From positions 26,162 through 90,161 of the forward strand of contig CAJYNG010000004.1 of NCBI GenBank assembly GCA_913775725.1: a stretch of DNA of 64,000 nucleotides. Direction: 5' to 3'. The first letter of the stretch is position 1, and the number at the start of each line of letters is the position of its first letter. The stretch comes from an uncultured Stenotrophomonas sp. GTDB lineage: Bacteria; Pseudomonadota; Gammaproteobacteria; Xanthomonadales; Xanthomonadaceae. The translations under genes were made by a program, and so were the position numbers. The notes under the pieces were generated by a model that worked only from the letters and a program-made list of their open reading frames with translations, did no database searches and had not been told where the DNA came from. Positions 1 through 9,421 of the stretch are shown one piece after another.

Positions 1-1389
1 CGCAGCTCGATCCAGTTCATCGACACCAACACACGCGACAGCATCAACGCCTGGGCCGGTTCGGCCGAGGGCAAGCAGTGGATCCACGCCAACATCGACT
101 ACCCGCAGGTGCGCAACGCCACCCAGATCGGCATGACGATGGTGGACGCGCACGGCAGCAACATCGCCGAGGAAAACCGCTTCGAAGCGATCAGCCTGAT
201 CGCCAAGACCGCCAACCAGTTGCCCAGCCAACTGCCGAAGCTGCAGAAAGTGCTGGCGGAAGGCGGTGACTACGAGGCGCTGCGCGAGAAGGCCGGGCAA
301 ATCCGCGAGACCTACCAGTACTTCGACGCGCCCAAGGCCGGTGACATCGCCGTTCGCTACGAAGACGCCTACACCAACCACAAGGAGGCGATGGACCGCG
401 CCCACGCCAAGGTCAGCAGCCGCGACTACTCGCCCGCCGGCGAACACAGCGATGCCGACATCCAGGTGGCGCTGGACCAGATCGGCGCGCCGCGCCAGCA
501 GGCCGGGTCGCACACGTTGAAGGAAGGCTCCAGTGGCCGCGAGGTGCTGAAGCTGGAAAGCAACCTGGTTACGCTGGGCTATGCCAGCGCTGAGGGCCAG
601 CAGACACTGAATCCGGACCGGCGCTTCGATGCCACCACCCGCAAGGCGGTGGAAGACTTCCAGCGCGCGCACAATCTGGACCCGGTGGACGGCAAGGCCG
701 GGCCGGCCACGCTGGCCGCCATCGACCGCGACGCGCGCGAACTCCAGGGCAACCTGGCCGCGCTTGGGTTGACCGACGCCAAGGGCCAGGCCATCGGCAG
801 CGATGGCTATCTGGGCGGTGGCAGCCGCCATGCGATCAACGCCTTCCAGCAGCAGCACAACCTGCCTGCCACCGGCATTGCCGATGCGGAAACCCGCCAG
901 GCACTGGCCAATGAAGTGCAGCAGCGTGCGCAGGTACAGGGCAACACGCCGGAACAGCAGGCGGCAGCCGAGCCAGCACGCGAAACGGTGTACCCGATGT
1001 CCGACCCGCGCAGCCCGCAGAACTGGCTGTACACCGAGACCCTGGTGCAGGTGAAGTTCGCCGAAGAAGCGCGTGGCCTTCCCTCCGGCGAGCACAGCGA
1101 GAAGCTCGCCGCGGCCCTCACCGTGGAAGCGGCGCGTGCCGGCCTGTACCGGATTGATCGCGTTGAGCTGAACCAGGATGGCTCGATGGCGCGTGCGGTG
1201 CAGGCCAATGCGCTGCACGACGAAAGCGCGTTGAACCGCAATACCGCGCCGGTATCGACGGCTGACGCGATGCGCCAGAGCGTGCAGGACAACAGCGAGC
1301 GGGCGTTGCAGGTGAGCGATCAGCAGCGCGAGCAGCAGAAGATCGACCAGCAGACCCAGCAGCACGGACCGCGGGCCATGATGGCGTGA
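1..1389 (+). CDS. Type IV secretion antibacterial effector (X-Tfe), C-terminal part, with peptidoglycan-binding repeats and XVIPCD
   Basis: The frame is open from the first base, so the N-terminus lies outside the window; 462 residues are visible. Two peptidoglycan-binding_1-like repeats run at about residues 170-240 and 243-302 (motifs VLKLESNLVTLGY and HAINAFQQQHNLP). After a Gln/Ala-rich linker, residues 331-440 match the XVIPCD, the tail that Xanthomonadaceae use to hand effectors to VirD4 of their bacteria-killing type IV system (SDPRSP.NWLY, then LYRIDRVELNQDGS and a Gln-rich end). The likely role is a cell-wall-targeting toxin injected into rival bacteria. The catalytic domain would be in the missing part. 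No immunity lipoprotein follows; it may lie upstream. A weak hairpin (1396-1411) follows the stop codon. Confidence 0.8.
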   Translation, partial: RSSIQFIDTNTRDSINAWAGSAEGKQWIHANIDYPQVRNATQIGMTMVDAHGSNIAEENRFEAISLIAKTANQLPSQLPKLQKVLAEGGDYEALREKAGQIRETYQYFDAPKAGDIAVRYEDAYTNHKEAMDRAHAKVSSRDYSPAGEHSDADIQVALDQIGAPRQQAGSHTLKEGSSGREVLKLESNLVTLGYASAEGQQTLNPDRRFDATTRKAVEDFQRAHNLDPVDGKAGPATLAAIDRDARELQGNLAALGLTDAKGQAIGSDGYLGGGSRHAINAFQQQHNLPATGIADAETRQALANEVQQRAQVQGNTPEQQAAAEPARETVYPMSDPRSPQNWLYTETLVQVKFAEEARGLPSGEHSEKLAAALTVEAARAGLYRIDRVELNQDGSMARAVQANALHDESALNRNTAPVSTADAMRQSVQDNSERALQVSDQQREQQKIDQQTQQHGPRAMMA

Positions 1390-1568
1390 GGAATACAGGC
1401 CCACGGGCCTGCGATTGCCTTCTCCTTACTCGCCCCGCGTCGACTTGAGGCCGACGGGGGATTGGTTGAGATACGTCGAGGATCGTCGCAAATGTCAGTT
1501 GAAGGATGTATCTCCCTGGATACGATCAGTCGATGGCATTCCTCCAGGCGACACGGACGCTCAAGTGG

Positions 1569-1862
1569 ATGAGCAAGCTGAAGACGATTCCCTTCGATCC
1601 CGCTGACTATCTGGCTGATGACGTCGCAATCGCCACCTATCTGAGCGAGGCGTTGGCAGCAGGTGATACGGGCCACTTCCAGGAGGCACTCGGAACAGTG
1701 GCGCGCGCCCGCGGCATGGGCGGCGTTGCCGAGGCCTCCGGTCTTGGACGCGAAAGCCTGTACAAGGCGCTGCGCCCCGGAGCACACCCACGCTTCGATA
1801 CCGTGCAACGTGTGCTGTCGGCGCTTGGGGTGCATCTGATCGTGCAGGCCGGTAAGGCCTGA
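1569..1862 (+). CDS. Orphan HigA-like addiction-module antidote protein
   Basis: 97 residues from the ATG at 1569; the frame is also open from an ATG at 1506, but family members begin close to the motif FDPADYL, which favours the later start. The sequence shows the typical antidote pattern: DPADYLADD, YLSEALAAGD, then an XRE-like helix-turn-helix (VARARGMGGVAEASGLGRE, ESLYKAL) and a C-terminal VLSALGVHL helix. In the family this protein neutralises a RelE/HigB-type mRNA interferase encoded just upstream. No intact toxin gene lies between the effector stop at 1389 and this gene, so it looks orphaned; the preceding 180 bp may hold toxin debris. Confidence 0.75.
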   Translation: MSKLKTIPFDPADYLADDVAIATYLSEALAAGDTGHFQEALGTVARARGMGGVAEASGLGRESLYKALRPGAHPRFDTVQRVLSALGVHLIVQAGKA

Positions 1863-1881
1863 CCGCGACCGCTTCATTCGC

Positions 1882-1903
1882 CGGGCATGGCCCGGCACTA
1901 CCC
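1882..1903. repeat. GTAG-type (SMAG-like) hairpin, single copy
   Basis: CCGGGC-ATG-GCCCGG hairpin ending in CACTAC, which is GTAG on the minus strand. It lies between the antidote gene and the convergent SulP gene. Confidence 0.7.
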
Positions 1904-1919
1904 GGGCCATGTGGCCGCT

Positions 1920-3374
1920 TCAGTGCGCGCTACCCGCGCCACCCACCTGCTCGATCAACGTCTGGCTGGCCGCATTGAGCCCCACCACCATCACCTCCGC
2001 ACCATGCGCGGCCAGCTTTTCCTGCGCGCGTTCCAATGCAGCCACGGCAGTCAGGTCCCACAGGTGGGCATCGCGCAGATCAATCTGCACCTTCGGCGCC
2101 ACGTGCTGGTAATCGAACGCCGCACCCAGCTGCCCTGCCGAGGCAAAGAACACCTGCCCACGCACGCGATAGACCTGCGTGTCACCGGCATCGTCGCGCT
2201 GCACATCCAGCATGCGGCCGACCTTGCGCGCGAAGAACAGGGCCGACAACAGCACACCGCTGAGCACGCCCTTGGCCAGATCGTGGGTGGCCACGGTAAC
2301 CACCACGGTCAGCAGCATCACCGCAGACGAGCTGCGCGGATGCGTGCGCAGGTCGCGCAGCGAGCGCCAGCTGAAAGTGCCGATGCTGACCATGATCATC
2401 ACCGCCACCAGCGCGGCCATCGGGATCTGCCGCACCAGGTCGCTGCCGTACACCACCAGTACCAGCAGGAACACGCCGGCCACCAGGCAGGACAAGCGGC
2501 CGCGGCCACCGGAGGTCACGTTGATCACCGACTGGCCGATCATCGCGCAGCCGGCCATGCCGCCGAGGAAACCGGTGACCGTGTTCGCCACGCCCTGGCC
2601 GACGCATTCGCGATTGCGCTCGCTGGGCGTCTCGGTGATGTCCTCGACGATCTGCAGGGTCATCATCGATTCGAGCAGGCCGACCACCGCCAACGTGGCC
2701 GACACCGGCAGCAGGATGCGCAGCGTTTCCCAGGTGAGCGGCACGTCGGGCAACAGGAAATGCGGGAGGCTGTCAGGCAGCTGGCCCATGTCACCCACGC
2801 TGCGCACGTCCACACCAAAGCCGATCACCACGGCAGTGAGTACGACGATGGCCACCAGCGGCGACGGCACCGCGCGGGTGACGCGCGGCAGCAGGTAGAT
2901 GATCGCCAGCGCGGCGGCGCACAGCACGTAGACCGTAGGGCCGCGACCGATCAGCTCGGGCATCTGCGCCAGAAAGATCAGGATCGCCAGCGCGTTGACG
3001 AAGCCGGTGATGACCGAGCGCGAGACGAAGCGCATCAGCGAACCGAGCTTGAACACGCCCGCGAGCACCTGCAGCAGGCCGGCCAGGATGCTGGCCGCGA
3101 ACAGGTACTGCAGGCCGTGGTCCTTGACCAGGTCGACCATCACCAGCGCCATTGCACCGGTGGCGGCAGAGATCATGCCGGGGCGGCCACCAGCGATGGC
3201 GGTGATGACGGCAATGGAGAACGCGGCATACAGGCCGACCTTGGGGTCGACGCCGGCGATGAGCGAGAAGGCGATGGTCTCGGGAATCAGGGCCAGGGCG
3301 ACGACGATGCCGGACAGCAGGTCGCCACGGATGTTGCCGAGCCATTGCTGGCGCAGGGGGTAGGACGTTTGCAT
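1920..3374 (-). CDS. SulP-family inorganic anion transporter with STAS domain
   Basis: 484 residues. The N-terminal sulfate_transp domain has about ten hydrophobic segments and the family signature near residues 20-60 ([20 protein letters not shown], then VGLYAAF). The C-terminus (about residues 390-475) is a STAS domain ([22 protein letters not shown]). SulP proteins move sulfate, bicarbonate, chloride or dicarboxylates across the inner membrane; the substrate cannot be told from sequence. There is no carbonic anhydrase beside it to suggest bicarbonate. It is divergent from the CDF gene across about 230 bp. Confidence 0.88.
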   Translation of the reverse strand: MQTSYPLRQQWLGNIRGDLLSGIVVALALIPETIAFSLIAGVDPKVGLYAAFSIAVITAIAGGRPGMISAATGAMALVMVDLVKDHGLQYLFAASILAGLLQVLAGVFKLGSLMRFVSRSVITGFVNALAILIFLAQMPELIGRGPTVYVLCAAALAIIYLLPRVTRAVPSPLVAIVVLTAVVIGFGVDVRSVGDMGQLPDSLPHFLLPDVPLTWETLRILLPVSATLAVVGLLESMMTLQIVEDITETPSERNRECVGQGVANTVTGFLGGMAGCAMIGQSVINVTSGGRGRLSCLVAGVFLLVLVVYGSDLVRQIPMAALVAVMIMVSIGTFSWRSLRDLRTHPRSSSAVMLLTVVVTVATHDLAKGVLSGVLLSALFFARKVGRMLDVQRDDAGDTQVYRVRGQVFFASAGQLGAAFDYQHVAPKVQIDLRDAHLWDLTAVAALERAQEKLAAHGAEVMVVGLNAASQTLIEQVGGAGSAH

Positions 3375-3606
3375 GGGAAAACTCCGCGCGCAGGCGGGCG
3401 TGGCCGCATGGCGCTGCAGTGGAAAGACACGGGTTCCTGAGCCGGGCGGGCCGGCTGCCGATGTGCGGCAAGGGTCAGGGTGGCGTGATCACTGCAGGCG
3501 GGCGTCGGTACGTGGGAGGGGCGCAGTCTACGGCACAGAGCTGCCCAGGGACAGCATCGGCAGGCCGCAACGGCAGCGAAGCATGGCGCCGCTCTACAAT
3601 CGGGCC

Positions 3607-4563
3607 ATGGCCACCCACCGCCCGCAGTTCTTCGACCCCGCCACCGAACAGGGCGTGCTGCGCCTGTCGATCGCCGCCTCGCTGCTGCTGGCCGCCGCCG
3701 CAGTGGTGTTCGGCCTGCTGGCCAATTCCTCGCTGATCATCTTCGACGGCATCTACGGCCTGATCGACGTGGTGATGACCTGGCTGTCGCTGCTGGTGGC
3801 GCGGCTGATCGCGCTGTCCACGCAGACCGATGCGCTGCAGTCGCGGCTCAACCAGCGCTTCACCATGGGCTTCTGGCACCTGGAGCCGATCGTGCTGGGG
3901 GTGAGCGGCACGCTGATGATCGGCGCGGCGCTGTATGCCCTGGTCAATGCAGTGGATGCGCTGATGTCCGGTGGCCGCCACATCGCGCTCGGCCCGGCCA
4001 TTGCCTTCGCCGGGCTGTCGATCGTGGGCGAAGGCGCGCTGGCCTGGTTCATCCTGCGCGCCAACCGCCGTATCGGCTCGGAATTCATCGCACTGGACGC
4101 GAAGAACTGGGTGATCGCGGCCAGCATGTCGGCCTGCTACCTGCTGGCCTTCCTCGGCGGTGTACTGGTGCAGGGCACCTCGCTGGCCTGGATCGGGCCG
4201 TACATCGACCCGGCCATCCTGGCGTTCGTCTGCGTGCTGGTGATGATCGCCCCGCTCGGTACCGTGCGCCGGGCGCTGGCCGGCATCCTGCTGGTCACCC
4301 CACCGGAGCTGCAGGCGCACGTGGATGCGGTGGCACGCGCGATCGTGGCCAAGCATGGCTTCGTCGAGCACCGCAGCTACGTGGCCCAGGTGGGGCGAGG
4401 CGAGCAGATCGAGCTGTTCTTCGTGGTGCCGGAAAACGACCCGCCGCGGCCGCTGGTGGAATGGGACCAGCTGCGTGATGAGATCGGCGATGCGCTGGGC
4501 GAGGCCTCGCCGGACCGCTGGTTGACGATCATGTTCACCACCGACCGTGAGTGGACGATCTAG
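3607..4563 (+). CDS. Cation diffusion facilitator (CDF) family transporter
   Basis: 318 residues from the ATG at 3607, chosen because the conserved part begins MATHRPQFFDPATEQ; the frame is open further upstream but that part is not protein-like. Several membrane helices are visible, with the CDF-type first helix pair (LLANSSLIIFDGIYGLIDVV, whose Asp is a metal-site position) and a second metal-site region with ALDAKNWVIAAS. A cytoplasmic C-terminal domain follows (residues 230-318). CDF proteins export divalent metals such as Zn, Fe or Mn by proton exchange. It stands alone; ohr follows 111 bp downstream. Confidence 0.85.
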   Translation: MATHRPQFFDPATEQGVLRLSIAASLLLAAAAVVFGLLANSSLIIFDGIYGLIDVVMTWLSLLVARLIALSTQTDALQSRLNQRFTMGFWHLEPIVLGVSGTLMIGAALYALVNAVDALMSGGRHIALGPAIAFAGLSIVGEGALAWFILRANRRIGSEFIALDAKNWVIAASMSACYLLAFLGGVLVQGTSLAWIGPYIDPAILAFVCVLVMIAPLGTVRRALAGILLVTPPELQAHVDAVARAIVAKHGFVEHRSYVAQVGRGEQIELFFVVPENDPPRPLVEWDQLRDEIGDALGEASPDRWLTIMFTTDREWTI

Positions 4564-4674
4564 GCCCACAGGACGTTCGATCAAGTTTTTCGTACGCCTT
4601 GCAACCCAACGTACGCGGAAACCGGGCAAAGTAGGCTCCAACGCAACACCCACCCACTGACCAGGAGCATCACG

Positions 4675-5100
4675 ATGTCCATCGAAAAGGTTCTGTACAC
4701 CGCCCAGGCCACCTCCACCGGCGGCCGTGAAGGCCGTTCCGTCTCCTCCGACAACGTGCTGGACATCCAGCTGTCGACCCCGCGCGAGCTGGGCGGCGCC
4801 GGTGGCCCGGGCACCAACCCGGAGCAGCTGTTCGCGGCTGGCTACTCGGCCTGCTTCCTGGGCGCGCTGAAGTTCGTGGCCGGCCAGGCCAAGGTCGCGC
4901 TGCCGGCCGACACCACCGTCACCGGCAAGGTGGGCATCGGCCAGATCCCGACCGGCTTCGGCATCGAAGCCGAGCTGACCATCAACGTGCCGGGCGTGCC
5001 GCGCGAGCAGGTGGAAGAGCTGGTGCAGAAGGCGCACATCGTGTGCCCGTATTCCAACGCTACCCGCGGCAACATCGACGTGACGCTGGTCGTTGCCTGA
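4675..5100 (+). CDS. ohr: Organic hydroperoxide resistance protein Ohr
   Basis: 141 residues, the normal family length. Ohr is a dithiol peroxidase that reduces fatty-acid and other organic hydroperoxides. Both redox cysteines are present: Cys60 in YSACF (peroxidatic) and Cys124 in [10 protein letters not shown] (resolving), with the conserved Arg18. No ohrR regulator gene is adjacent, and I did not find a TACAATT-type OhrR box. The upstream region carries two CGTACG palindromes (4591-4596 and 4610-4615), 19 bp apart, whose meaning is unknown. A Shine-Dalgarno-like AGGAG lies just before the ATG. Confidence 0.96.
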   Translation: MSIEKVLYTAQATSTGGREGRSVSSDNVLDIQLSTPRELGGAGGPGTNPEQLFAAGYSACFLGALKFVAGQAKVALPADTTVTGKVGIGQIPTGFGIEAELTINVPGVPREQVEELVQKAHIVCPYSNATRGNIDVTLVVA

Positions 5101-5107
5101 TGGGGCC

Positions 5108-5203
5108 GGGGTCGGATCCCTTCGCCACCGGCAAAGGGCTCTGACCCCACCGCGGCGTCCTCGGGGTCAGAGCCCTTTCGCGATGCGAAAGGGACCCGAC
5201 CCC
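5108..5203. repeat. GGGGTC-framed palindrome, double copy
   Basis: Two consecutive palindromes framed by GGGGTCGGATCC/GGGGTCAGAGCC and their complements. Similar elements recur at 13795, 18517, 33492, 35842, 51406 and 60547. Confidence 0.75.
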
Positions 5204-5248
5204 AAAAAAATGGGCGGATGCCGGTCGAAACCGAACATCCGCCCATCC
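5204..5248 (-). terminator. Rho-independent terminator of the mms operon
   Basis: Read on the minus strand, an 11-bp stem (ATGGGCGGATG / CATCCGCCCAT) is followed at once by seven T residues. It lies about 140 bp after the mmsB stop codon and would end leftward transcription of the valine operon. Confidence 0.75.
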
Positions 5249-5294
5249 CACCTCGGGTGGGCCCCAGCACGTGGCCGGGGACGCATTCGCTTGC

Positions 5295-5376
5295 GTAGAG
5301 CCGAGCCCATGCTCGGCTATCAGTCCGGCGCCGCGATGCGCGCTGGAAAGGCAGCCGAGCATGGGCTCGGCTCTAC
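5295..5376. repeat. GTAG-type hairpin repeat, inverted pair
   Basis: GTAGAGCCGAGCCCATGCTC unit facing its inverse (GAGCATGGGCTCGGCTCTAC) across about 30 bp, as in S. maltophilia SMAG dimers. Confidence 0.85.
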
Positions 5377-5387
5377 ACGTTCAAGCC

Positions 5388-6278
5388 TTATTTCTCGCTG
5401 GTGATCAGCTGCACGACGCTGGAGAAATCCAGCTTGCCGCGGCCGGCCTGGTGATTCATCGAGTACAGGTTGCGGGCCACTTCGCCCAGCGGAATCGAGG
5501 CGCCGACACTCATCGCCGCTTCCACCGCCAGGCCCATGTCCTTCAGCATCAGGTCGCTGCCGAAACCACCGCTGTAGCCGCGCGAGGCCGGGGCGTTTTC
5601 CAGCACGCCCGGCCACGGATTGCACACTTCGGTGGCCCAGCTGCGGCCGGTGCTGACGGCCATCATCTGCGACAGCACCTTCGGGTCCAGCCCGTGCGCC
5701 ACGCCCAGGGCGATGGCTTCACCGGTCACCGCCATGATCACGCCCAGCGCCATGTTGTTGCACAGCTTGGCAACCTGGCCGGCACCACTGGCGCCCACGT
5801 GGAAGATGTTCTTGCCCATCGCCTGCAGCACCGGACGGGCGCGCTCCAGCGCATCCTCCTCGCCACCGACGATGAAGGTCAGGGTGCCGGCCTGGGCACC
5901 GGCGGTACCGCCGGACACCGGCGCGTCGATCATCTGCAGGCCACGTGCGGCAGCGGCTTCAGAGACCTTGCGGGCGCTGGCCGGTGCGATCGTGCTGCAG
6001 TCGATGACCAGTGCGCCGGCCGGAATCGCGGCAAGAATGCCGTCGTCGCCCAGGTACACGCCTTCGACGTGGCGGCTGGCCGGCAGCATCGAGATCACCA
6101 CCTCGGCATCGGCCAGGGTTTCGCGCGCCGATGCGGCCGCACTGGCGCCGGCATCGACGGCGGCCTGCACCGCGGCCGGGACCAGATCGAACACGCGCAC
6201 GGTATGGCCGTTCTTGACCAGATTGGCGGCCATCGGGCCACCCATGTTGCCCAACCCGATGAATGCAATGCGGCTCAT
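5388..6278 (-). CDS. mmsB: 3-hydroxyisobutyrate dehydrogenase
   Basis: 296 residues. It oxidises 3-hydroxyisobutyrate to methylmalonate semialdehyde with NAD in valine breakdown. The N-terminal Rossmann motif is FIGLGNMGGPMAANL; the substrate-binding signature DAPVSGGTAGAQAGTL lies near residue 118, and the catalytic Lys is in GQVAKLCNN (about residue 170). It is the last gene of a five-gene operon; its ATG overlaps the stop of the hydrolase gene by four bases (6275-6278), implying translational coupling. Confidence 0.95.
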   Translation of the reverse strand: MSRIAFIGLGNMGGPMAANLVKNGHTVRVFDLVPAAVQAAVDAGASAAASARETLADAEVVISMLPASRHVEGVYLGDDGILAAIPAGALVIDCSTIAPASARKVSEAAAARGLQMIDAPVSGGTAGAQAGTLTFIVGGEEDALERARPVLQAMGKNIFHVGASGAGQVAKLCNNMALGVIMAVTGEAIALGVAHGLDPKVLSQMMAVSTGRSWATEVCNPWPGVLENAPASRGYSGGFGSDLMLKDMGLAVEAAMSVGASIPLGEVARNLYSMNHQAGRGKLDFSSVVQLITSEK

Positions 6279-7450
6279 GCAAGGCTCCTTTCAACAAGGG
6301 GAGTGCCCAGGTCGGCCAGCGGATGCGCGGCATCGGCCCAGGGGGAAGCGAAGAAGGTGTCGGCCCACGCGCCGGTGGCCTCGACCAGGGTGGCCGGATT
6401 CCACTGCGGATTGCGGTCCTTGTCGATCAGCAGCGCGCGGATGCCTTCGGCGAAATCACCGTGGGCGGCGCAATGCAGCGCGGTGATGTACTCCAGCCGG
6501 TAGACGCCGGCCAGGTCCTGGCCGGCGCTGCGGCGCTGCAGCTCGAACGCCAGACGTGCCGAGCCGGGCGCGCCGGCGGCAAGGGTCTTCTGTGCAGCCT
6601 GCAACCACGCATCGTCGGTCTGCAGGCCGGCAATGCGCGTCACGATGGCCTGCAGGTCATCGCCTTCGCACAGCGCTTCGACCTGTGCAGCATTGGCCAG
6701 CAACGGGCCGGTGGCGGCGTCACTGGCATGCGACTGCAGCAGATGGGTCAGGCGCTCGTGGTTGTGTGCGGCGTCACTGGACCAGGCCACCTGCAACAGC
6801 GCATCGAACACCGCGCTGCGGCGTTCTTCAACCACGTGCACATCGGCCAGGCCGGCATAGATGGCATCGCCCGGGTTGAGCAGTGCGCCAGTCAGGGCCA
6901 GGAACAGACCGCCCTTGCCCGGTACGCGCGGCAGCAGCCAGCTGCCACCGACATCGGGGAACAGGCCAACAGTGATTTCCGGGAAGGCCAGCTTGGAGCG
7001 CTCGCTGACCACGCGGTGGCTGGCGCCGGACATCAGGCCGATGCCACCGCCCATCACGATGCCATGGCCCCAGCACAGGATCGGCTTAGTGTAGGTGTGG
7101 ATGAGGTAATCGACGCGGTATTCCACGTCGAAGAACTCGGCCGCGTAGTCGTTCTCGCGGATGTCGCTGCGGCCGGCCTCACGGAAGGTGACCATGGCCT
7201 TGTACAGGCTGTGCAGGTCACCACCAGCACAGAACGCCTTTTCGCCAGCGCCCTGCAGCACCACCATGGCGATGCCGTCGTCGTCGGCCCAGGCGTTGAG
7301 CTGATTCAGCAGCAGGTGCGCCATCGGAAGCGAGAAGCCATTGAGCGTACGCGGCGCGTTGAGCGTGGCGATACCGATGCGCGTGCCGTTGCCGGCCACG
7401 CGCTCTTCGAACAGCACCGGCGCATCGTCGGCAGCGGTGTCGGTGCTCAT
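6275..7450 (-). CDS. 3-hydroxyisobutyryl-CoA hydrolase (enoyl-CoA hydratase superfamily)
   Basis: 391 residues from the ATG at 7450, which overlaps the stop of the upstream hydratase gene as ATGA. It releases CoA from 3-hydroxyisobutyryl-CoA in valine catabolism. It is longer than simple crotonases and carries the HIBCH-type signatures AFCAGGDLHSLY (about residue 72), VMGGGIGLMSGASHRVV, FPEITVGLFPDVGGSW and a C-terminal EGIRALLIDKDRNPQW. Operon position between hydratase and MmsB fits exactly. Confidence 0.92.
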   Translation of the reverse strand: MSTDTAADDAPVLFEERVAGNGTRIGIATLNAPRTLNGFSLPMAHLLLNQLNAWADDDGIAMVVLQGAGEKAFCAGGDLHSLYKAMVTFREAGRSDIRENDYAAEFFDVEYRVDYLIHTYTKPILCWGHGIVMGGGIGLMSGASHRVVSERSKLAFPEITVGLFPDVGGSWLLPRVPGKGGLFLALTGALLNPGDAIYAGLADVHVVEERRSAVFDALLQVAWSSDAAHNHERLTHLLQSHASDAATGPLLANAAQVEALCEGDDLQAIVTRIAGLQTDDAWLQAAQKTLAAGAPGSARLAFELQRRSAGQDLAGVYRLEYITALHCAAHGDFAEGIRALLIDKDRNPQWNPATLVEATGAWADTFFASPWADAAHPLADLGTPLVERSLA

Positions 7451-8244
7451 GCGTTCTTCCACTGCGCGGCACGCTTTTCCAGGAAGGCGGTTACGCCCTC
7501 GACCTGGTCGGCGGTGTCGAACAGGTCGACGAAGGCTTCACGCTCGGCCACCAGCGCCGAGGCGTGGGTGCCGGTGCGGGTGGACTGCACCAGGGTCTTG
7601 CAGGCGGCGATGCTGGTCGGGCTCTGCTTGCCAGCCTTCTTCGCCCATTCCAGCGCCAGTGCCTTGGATTCGCCCTTGCCGACCTTTTCTTCGGCCAGCC
7701 CAATGCGCAGCGCGGTCTCGGCGTTGATGCGCTCACCCAGCAGGATCATGCGCTTGGCCCAGCCCTCGCCGACCAGGCGCGGCAGGTTCTGGGTGCCGCC
7801 GGCGCACGGCAGCAGGCCGACGGTGGCCTCCGGCAGCGCGACCTGGGCATGGTCTTCGATGATGCGCAGGTCGCAGGCCAGCGCACATTCCAGGCCGCCA
7901 CCCATCGCATAGCCGTTGATCGCGGCGATGGACACGCCACGGAACCCGGACAGCGCTTCGAAGGCTTCGCCGAAGCGGCGCGCAGCCTCGCGTGCGGCGG
8001 CCTTGTCGCCGGAGGCGAACTGGTTGAGGTCAGCGCCGGCGGAGAAGAACTTCTCGCCGTCACCGGTGATCACCAGCGCGTAGATATCGCGGTCCGCGTT
8101 GAGCGCGCCCACCAGGTCGCGCAGCGCCGACAGGCTGTGCACGGTCCAGGTGTGCGCCGGCGGGTTGTTCAGGGTGACCACGGCGGTGTGGCCATCCACC
8201 TCCACCTTCAGGCCCACGTGCTCCTGGGTACGCCAATCCTTCAT
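7447..8244 (-). CDS. Enoyl-CoA hydratase (methacrylyl-CoA hydration step)
   Basis: 265 residues, normal crotonase length. Motifs: FFSAGADLNQFASGD (oxyanion hole, about residue 65), AINGYAMGGGLECALACD (about residue 110) and LPEATVGLLPCAGGTQNLPR with the catalytic Glu region. In this operon it would hydrate methacrylyl-CoA to 3-hydroxyisobutyryl-CoA. Its start overlaps the end of the acyl-CoA dehydrogenase gene by four bases. Confidence 0.93.
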   Translation of the reverse strand: MKDWRTQEHVGLKVEVDGHTAVVTLNNPPAHTWTVHSLSALRDLVGALNADRDIYALVITGDGEKFFSAGADLNQFASGDKAAAREAARRFGEAFEALSGFRGVSIAAINGYAMGGGLECALACDLRIIEDHAQVALPEATVGLLPCAGGTQNLPRLVGEGWAKRMILLGERINAETALRIGLAEEKVGKGESKALALEWAKKAGKQSPTSIAACKTLVQSTRTGTHASALVAEREAFVDLFDTADQVEGVTAFLEKRAAQWKNA

Positions 8245-9407
8245 CGCAGTTCCTCTTCGGTGTTGAGCAGATGACGGGCAACGATCACCCGCATGATCTC
8301 GTTGGTGCCTTCCAGGATCTGGTGCACGCGGCAGTCACGCAGCAAGCGCTCGATCGGGTATTCGCGGATGTAGCCGTAGCCCCCGTGGATCTGCAGCGCT
8401 TCGTTGCAGACGTTGAAACCGGCATCGGTGGCGAAGCGCTTGGCCATCGCGCACCACACGTTGGCGTCGCTGGCACCGGCATCGAGCTTGCGCGCAGCGG
8501 TGTGCACCATCTGCCGTGCAGCCACCAGCTGGGTGACCATGTCGGCCAGCTTGAACTGCAGCGCCTGGAACTCGGCCAGCGCCTTGCCGAACTGGCGGCG
8601 CTCGCCCATGTAGCGGCGTGCGGCATCCAGCGCGCCCTGCGCTGCCCCCAGCGAGCAGGCGGCGATGTTGATGCGGCCGCCATCCAGCCCCTTCATCGCC
8701 AGCTTGAAGCCGCCGCCTTCCTCTCCCAGAAGGTGGCTGACCGGCACGCGGACGTTCTCAAAGGTGATGCCACGGGTGGGCTGGCTGTTCCAGCCCATCT
8801 TTTCTTCCTTGCGGCCGAAGCTGATGCCCGGCAGGTCCGACGGCACTGCAATGGCGCTGACGCCACCGGCACCGGCACCGCCGGTACGCGCCATCACCAC
8901 CAGCAGTTCGGTGGCACCGGCGCCGGAGATGAAGGCCTTGGAGCCGTTCAGCACGTAGAAGTCGCCATCGCGCACGGCGGTGGTCTTCAGCGAGGCCGCA
9001 TCGGAACCGGCGCCCGGCTCGGTCAGGCAGTACGAGGCCAGCTTGCTACCCGCGGACAGATCCTGGCCCCACGCATCGCGCAGTACCGGCTGGCCCCACT
9101 TGGACACCATCCACGAGGCCATGTTGTGGATGCTGATGTAGGCCGCGGTCGACGGATCGACGTTGGCGAGCTCCTCGATGACGACGGCGGCATCCAGTCG
9201 GCTCAGGCCGCTGCCGCCCACTTCCGGGTCCATGTACAGACCGCAGAAGCCCAGTTCACCGGCCTTGGCGATCGCCTCGCGCGGAAAGATGCCCTCCGCA
9301 TCCCATCGCGCGGCGTGTGGCGCCAGTTCGGCCTGTGCGAAGTCGCGCGCAGCCTCGCGGTACGCCTGCTGCGCTTCTTCCAGTTCCGTCGTCATCGAGT
9401 GGCTCAT
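8241..9407 (-). CDS. Acyl-CoA dehydrogenase, probably isobutyryl-CoA dehydrogenase
   Basis: 388 residues of a full ACAD fold: N-terminal helices, the FAD-binding YCLTEPGAGSDAAS motif (about residue 130), and the C-terminal QIHGGYGYIREYPIERLLRD segment followed by ILEGTNEIMR, which carries the catalytic Glu of the short-chain group. Its place between mmsA and the hydratase makes isobutyryl-CoA (valine) the likely substrate. The ATG chosen gives MSHSMTTE; a second ATG four codons later is possible. Confidence 0.92.
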   Translation of the reverse strand: MSHSMTTELEEAQQAYREAARDFAQAELAPHAARWDAEGIFPREAIAKAGELGFCGLYMDPEVGGSGLSRLDAAVVIEELANVDPSTAAYISIHNMASWMVSKWGQPVLRDAWGQDLSAGSKLASYCLTEPGAGSDAASLKTTAVRDGDFYVLNGSKAFISGAGATELLVVMARTGGAGAGGVSAIAVPSDLPGISFGRKEEKMGWNSQPTRGITFENVRVPVSHLLGEEGGGFKLAMKGLDGGRINIAACSLGAAQGALDAARRYMGERRQFGKALAEFQALQFKLADMVTQLVAARQMVHTAARKLDAGASDANVWCAMAKRFATDAGFNVCNEALQIHGGYGYIREYPIERLLRDCRVHQILEGTNEIMRVIVARHLLNTEEELR

Positions 9408-9421
9408 GGCTGCTCCTGCCG

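Noticed and set aside
1887-3440. Long plus-strand open frame opposite the SulP gene
   Set aside because: It is His/Gln/Arg-rich without any known motif and mirrors the codons of the clear SulP gene; antisense open frames are common at this GC.
7447-8244. Enoyl-CoA hydratase taken as the missing liuC
   Set aside because: It lies inside the valine operon with four-base overlaps on both sides, so methacrylyl-CoA hydration is the better assignment.
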